Position numbers and translations under genes: made by a program. This document shows positions 4,160 to 7,014 of a stretch of DNA of 7,014 bases, one piece after another. The DNA is from DASPLH01 sp035627675 (lineage in GTDB: Bacteria; Acidobacteriota; Terriglobia; Terriglobales; Acidobacteriaceae): the NCBI GenBank assembly GCA_035627675.1, contig DASPLH010000201.1, positions 1-7,014 of the forward strand, read 5' to 3'. A model generated the notes under the pieces. It worked only from the letters and a program-made list of their open reading frames with translations, did no database searches and was not told the origin of the DNA. Numbering within the stretch: the first letter of the stretch is position 1; the number at the start of each line of letters is the position of its first letter.

Positions 4160-6274
4160 ATGCACAAGCCGATCAAGTACGTGGAGAAGGCCGTAACCTA
4201 CGCCGCCAAGGCCGGCTGGGTCGTCTTCGAAAAACTGAACAGCATCCATCAGAAGCCTGCCTTCACTCCGAGCTGGAGTGACAAGCCGATGCTGAAGTCG
4301 TACCAGAAGACAAAGCCGCCTCTCGGCTGGCCTCGCACAACCGACTCATTGTGCCCGAAGTGTGTCCCCGAGATCCGCCAGCAGATTCTCGACGGCAAGC
4401 TGCCGTACGAAATCCTGCTCAACGAGAAGGTGGGCGAGATCAAGGCGCAGATCGTCGAGCGCGACGGCAAGATCCTCATGGTGAAGGACTGCCCCAAGCA
4501 TGGCCACTTCGAAGACGTGATGGCCATCGACACGGCGTTTTTCCGCCACCTCGAAGAGAGTTTCCCGGGCCGCGACATTCGCGCCCACAACGACGAGAAG
4601 CTGCACAATCACGGCAGCTCGACCGTCAAGTACGGCCGCGGGTCGGTGTTGACCATCGATCTAACGAACCGCTGCAACATGATGTGCGACCCCTGCTTCA
4701 TGGACGCCAATCAGGTTGGCTTCGTGCATGAGCTGACCTGGGCGGAAATCAAGCAGATGCTCGACGACGCGATCACCATCAAGCCGCGCCGCCAGATGAG
4801 CGTGCAGTTTTCGGGCGGCGAGCCGACGCTCTCGCCGTACTTCCTCGACGCGGTGGCCTACGCGCGCAAGGTCGGGTACAACTCCGTCCAGGCCGCCACC
4901 AACGGCATCGAGTTCGCCAAGAGCCCCGAGTTCGCGCGGCAGGCCGCCGAAGCCGGCTTGCGTTACGCCTACCTCCAGTTCGACGGTATCGGCAACGCCG
5001 CGAACAGCCACCGCGCCGTCGGCAACCTGTTCGATGTGAAGCTGCGTGCCATCGAGAACCTGCACAGCGCGGGTGTCGAGATCGTTCCGGTCACCACGAT
5101 CGTCAACGGCGTCAACAACGAGCAGGTTGGGCGCATCATCCAGTTCGCGCTCGACAACCCGAAGAAGATCAGCTTCCTCTCGTTCCAGCCGGTCTCGTTC
5201 ACCGGACGCGACGAAGAAGTCACGGACGAGCGCCGCATGGCGCAGCGTTACACGCTCAGCCATCTCGCGCACGACGTGAAGAACCAGGTCGGGCTCGGCG
5301 AACCCGCCCGCGACTGGTTCCCGATCTCCTTCATGGGAACTTTCAGCGACTGGGCCGACCAGATCCATGGCCCCAACAAGGATTGGGGATCCCTGAACTG
5401 CGGATGCCATCCGAACTGCGGCGTCGGCATGGCCCTGATGATCGACAAGGAAACGAAGGAAGCCGTTCCGGTCACCGCGTTTGTCAACGCCGACCGCGTT
5501 GCCAAGGACGTGGCCAAGGTCACCGACGGCGGACACAGCAAGACCTGGGCCTTAATCGGGATGGCGCTGGCGCTCGCGCGCAGCTACGATCCGTTCAAGG
5601 CTCCGACTCACTTCCGCTTCACCGACCTTCTGAAGAAGTTCGACAAGACCTTCAACGCGACCAAGAAGGCGGAAGCGAAATACGGCAAGTCCGCGCCGGG
5701 ACGCACCATCGAAGATATCCAGAAGCGTCGTGCCGATCGCTGGAACTTCCTGTTCGTCGCAGGCATGTGGTTCCAGGACCTGTTTAACTACGATTTCCGC
5801 CGCACCGAGCAGTGCATCATCCCGTACGCGACGCAGGAAGGCGAAATCAGCTTCTGCGCCTACAACACCGGCGTGGGCTGGCGCAACATCATCGAGAAGA
5901 TGCACATGACCGCCACGCTCACCAAGTGGTACGAGGAGCACGGCCGTCACGAGATCTTCGCCGGTAACAAGAAGGTCGCGCTCAACTCCACCGAGCACTC
6001 GCTCAACCTCAACGAGGAGCACGTCAGGGCCGATCGCAACCACACGCTCGACGACCTCGGAATCGCCAAGACCGCCCGCGAAGAGAAGCTCCGCGCCCGC
6101 GAAGCGAAGCTCAAGGCCGACGCCGAGAAAGAGAAGATGATGGCGCTCTATCGCCAGCACGTACTCGGCGAGAAGCCTGCTCCGAAAGAAGGCTTCGTGC
6201 CGGTCAACAACCTCGGCGGCGGCATCGCCCCGGCTCCGAAGCCCGAAACCAAGGAAGAAGTCTTCGGCGACTAG
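4160..6274 (+). CDS. Tes/MJ0619-family radical SAM protein, candidate membrane-spanning lipid synthase
   Basis: The 704-residue protein belongs to the radical SAM family of archaeal tetraether synthase Tes (GDGT-MAS, MJ0619), which joins lipid tails at their methyl ends. Residues 65-118 form the N-terminal metal-site region (C65-x2-C68, then DCPKHGHF with C111 and H114). The radical SAM motif is TNRCNMMCDPCF (C172, C176, C179), followed by VQFSGGEPT (215-223), AATNGI, YLQFDG, TIVNGVNNEQVG and FQPVSFTGR (342-350). A C-terminal cysteine set lies at 414, 416, 420, 552 and 566. The protein has exactly 11 cysteines. The CGLC-type motif that, as I recall, precedes the radical SAM motif in archaeal Tes is absent. 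Residues 1-60 are an extension with a likely amphipathic helix. Residues 636-704 are a charged helix plus a Pro/Gly tail. No transmembrane segment is evident. Membrane-spanning lipid synthesis (iso-diabolic acid, branched tetraethers) is inferred; the true substrate is unproven. The gene stands alone. Confidence 0.9.
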   Translation: MHKPIKYVEKAVTYAAKAGWVVFEKLNSIHQKPAFTPSWSDKPMLKSYQKTKPPLGWPRTTDSLCPKCVPEIRQQILDGKLPYEILLNEKVGEIKAQIVERDGKILMVKDCPKHGHFEDVMAIDTAFFRHLEESFPGRDIRAHNDEKLHNHGSSTVKYGRGSVLTIDLTNRCNMMCDPCFMDANQVGFVHELTWAEIKQMLDDAITIKPRRQMSVQFSGGEPTLSPYFLDAVAYARKVGYNSVQAATNGIEFAKSPEFARQAAEAGLRYAYLQFDGIGNAANSHRAVGNLFDVKLRAIENLHSAGVEIVPVTTIVNGVNNEQVGRIIQFALDNPKKISFLSFQPVSFTGRDEEVTDERRMAQRYTLSHLAHDVKNQVGLGEPARDWFPISFMGTFSDWADQIHGPNKDWGSLNCGCHPNCGVGMALMIDKETKEAVPVTAFVNADRVAKDVAKVTDGGHSKTWALIGMALALARSYDPFKAPTHFRFTDLLKKFDKTFNATKKAEAKYGKSAPGRTIEDIQKRRADRWNFLFVAGMWFQDLFNYDFRRTEQCIIPYATQEGEISFCAYNTGVGWRNIIEKMHMTATLTKWYEEHGRHEIFAGNKKVALNSTEHSLNLNEEHVRADRNHTLDDLGIAKTAREEKLRAREAKLKADAEKEKMMALYRQHVLGEKPAPKEGFVPVNNLGGGIAPAPKPETKEEVFGD

Positions 6275-6293
6275 AGCGTTGTTGTTCTGATGG

Positions 6294-6326
6294 AAGAGGC
6301 CGCGCCCCAAAGCGCGGCTTCTTTTT
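6294..6326 (+). terminator. Strong intrinsic terminator of the radical SAM gene
   Basis: A 12-bp stem (6294-6305 with 6312-6323, one G-T pair, G-C-rich core) closes a 6-base loop CCCAAA and runs into TTT (6324-6326); five T in a row lie at 6322-6326. It begins 19 bases after the stop codon. This is a textbook rho-independent terminator. Confidence 0.9.
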
Positions 6327-6344
6327 GTTGTTCCAAATAACCGC

Positions 6345-6499
6345 CGGTGCCCCACATCCGCCTTCTTTTGGCGAATGTGGGATACACGTCCGTGTTTGTC
6401 GTGGAGCCCGGAGAGATCCGGAAGGTCCTTCGACTCGGAGGCGCATCCGCGGCTTTGCCGCGTTCTGTCGCGCCTCCTCGCTCAGGATGACGGGGAACT
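6345..6499. repeat. Composite hairpin repeat, copy A (155 bp)
   Basis: This is the first of two abutting direct repeats. It contains two modules. Module 1 (6350-6381) is a hairpin with arms CCCACAT and ATGTGGG plus an inner CGCC/GGCG stem over a T-rich loop. Module 2 has an outer stem GGAGGCGC (6437-6444) with its complement at 6470-6477 and an inner stem CGCGGC/GCCGCG (6448-6462), a cloverleaf-like fold. On the - strand module 2 begins GTCATCCTGAGCGA, a motif I recall from dispersed repeats in many bacterial genomes. Short frames that cross it are repeat sequence, not genes. Confidence 0.9.
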
Positions 6500-6672
6500 C
6501 GGTGCCCCACATCCGCCTTCTTTTGGCGAATGTGGGGGAACACGGAATGTGGGGATACGCGTCCGTGTTTGTCGTGGAGCCCGGAGAGATCCGGAAGGTC
6601 CTTCGACTCGGAGGCACATCCGCGGCGTTGCCGCGTTCTGTCGCGCCTCCTCGCTCAGGATGACGGGGAACT
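6500..6672. repeat. Composite hairpin repeat, copy B (173 bp)
   Basis: The second copy abuts copy A at 6499/6500. Apart from an 18-base insertion (6537-6554), the copies differ by only three substitutions over 155 aligned bases. The insertion largely duplicates the local GAATGTGGGG unit (6528-6537, again at 6545-6554). One substitution (GGAGGCAC for GGAGGCGC) weakens the outer stem of module 2 here. Another changes the inner loop from TTT to GTT and keeps the stem. The near-identity points to recent duplication or ongoing exchange between the copies. Confidence 0.9.
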
Positions 6673-6687
6673 ATTGCTTTGTATCAG

Positions 6688-6707
6688 GGCACGCCTTCAG
6701 GCGTGCC
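6688..6707. repeat. TTCA-loop hairpin, 8-bp stem
   Basis: GGCACGCC (6688-6695) and GGCGTGCC (6700-6707) form a perfect stem over the loop TTCA. No T tract follows on either strand. It pairs in style with the hairpin at 6729-6742 and probably belongs to the same dispersed repeat family. The palindrome GCGATCGC (6716-6723) lies between the two. Confidence 0.75.
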
Positions 6708-6728
6708 GAACGACTGCGATCGCTATTC

Positions 6729-6742
6729 GGGGCTTCAGCCCC
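6729..6742. repeat. TTCA-loop hairpin, 5-bp stem
   Basis: GGGGC and GCCCC flank a TTCA loop. It lies 11 bases past the stop of the minus-strand gene that ends at 6754, so its transcript would fold just after that gene and might slow or stop transcription or protect the 3' end. There is no T tract, so I class it as a repeat hairpin rather than a terminator. Confidence 0.65.
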
Positions 6743-6753
6743 TGATCTCCCGG

Positions 6754-7014
6754 CTACTCGATCCGCGAACTGAACGAAACCCCCAGCCCGGTCGTCATCA
6801 GGATGTCGTTGCGGCGCTTGCCTTCCAGCGGACTGCTGTTGTAGCGGTTGCTGAGTTTGGTGTGCCAGGTAAACATTCGGGTGAACTTCGTGGAGAGACC
6901 TACATCGAAGGCCGCGCGGTGGTTGCCGGGGTCGTTCAGGTAGGTATCGAACTCGATCCGCTGCGTCATCTGCGTCTGCGGAGTGAGCCTCCAGTGGTAG
7001 TCGGTTCCGAACGA
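6754..7014 (-). CDS. DUF481-type outer-membrane beta-barrel protein, C-terminal part
   Basis: The last 86 residues of a gene that enters from the right edge; the frame is open to base 7014 (first residues SFGTDYHWRLTPQTQ). The sequence has alternating polar and aromatic or hydrophobic residues, as in outer-membrane beta strands. It ends with the pattern NRYNSSPLEGKRRNDILMTTGLGVSF, which fits the C-terminus of DUF481 (YdiY-like) proteins. Such proteins are predicted outer-membrane barrels of poorly known function; YdiY has been called salt-inducible. The C-terminal residues are SFSSRIE, so the usual terminal aromatic (the F of GVSF) is six residues from the end. The TAG stop is at 6756-6754. 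The ATG at 6969 is internal, not the true start. Family assignment comes from pattern memory and the fragment is short. Confidence 0.8.
   Translation of the reverse strand, partial: SFGTDYHWRLTPQTQMTQRIEFDTYLNDPGNHRAAFDVGLSTKFTRMFTWHTKLSNRYNSSPLEGKRRNDILMTTGLGVSFSSRIE

Noticed and set aside
4661..5536. Long minus-strand frame (291 residues) opposite the radical SAM gene
   Set aside because: It is an antisense shadow in GC-rich DNA: it has no domain character and the + strand product is clearly conserved. The same applies to the minus frame at 5552-6355.
6204..6773. Several overlapping frames on both strands (up to 137 residues) in the repeat block
   Set aside because: They arise from the tandem hairpin repeats and repeat their own sequence. 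They have no ribosome binding sites or recognisable domains.
1..7014. tRNA, rRNA, insertion sequence, integrase or phage genes
   Set aside because: None was seen on either strand: no transposase or integrase motifs and no tRNA-like cloverleaf with the conserved T-loop sequence.

Overview
The window most likely comes from a high-GC bacterial chromosome of the phylum Acidobacteriota (a Koribacter-like Terriglobia member is my best guess). The basis is indirect: the style of the MreBCD proteins, a bacterial homologue of the tetraether-synthase radical SAM family, and hairpin repeats of a kind I associate with those genomes. No marker gene in the window proves the taxonomy.

Layout: (1) Bases 1-2852 carry the end of mreB, then mreC and mreD on the + strand, the cell-shape cluster that positions peptidoglycan synthesis. 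The mreB-mreC spacer holds two arrays of 7-base repeats in inverted orientation around a hairpin. The mreC-mreD junction holds a duplicated copy of the mreD translation start, which creates a 27-codon leader ORF ending in an ATGA overlap with mreD. (2) Bases 2853-2997 are a convergent spacer with a terminator-like hairpin and an inverted repeat. (3) Bases 2998-3784 on the - strand hold two small genes: a zinc-ribbon/PspC-domain membrane protein and, upstream of it, a single PAS-domain protein. (4) Bases 3785-4159 are a divergent intergenic region with a good sigma70-type promoter and a 5' leader hairpin for the next gene. (5) Bases 4160-6274 on the + strand encode a 704-residue radical SAM protein of the Tes/MJ0619 family, closed by a strong intrinsic terminator. 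(6) Bases 6327-6753 contain no gene but a tandem pair of 155/173-bp composite hairpin repeats and two TTCA-loop hairpins. (7) Bases 6754-7014 on the - strand are the C-terminal end of a DUF481-type outer-membrane beta-barrel protein.

How the genes fit together: most of the products act at the cell envelope. MreB is the cytoplasmic actin-like filament, and MreC and MreD link it to periplasmic wall synthesis. The PspC-domain protein is a small membrane protein of the envelope-stress type. The radical SAM enzyme is a candidate for joining fatty-acyl tails into membrane-spanning lipids (iso-diabolic acid or branched tetraethers are known acidobacterial lipids). The last gene encodes an outer-membrane protein. 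The radical SAM gene is a single transcription unit with its own promoter and terminator. It is the most interesting item because its cysteine layout differs from that of the archaeal enzyme as I recall it.
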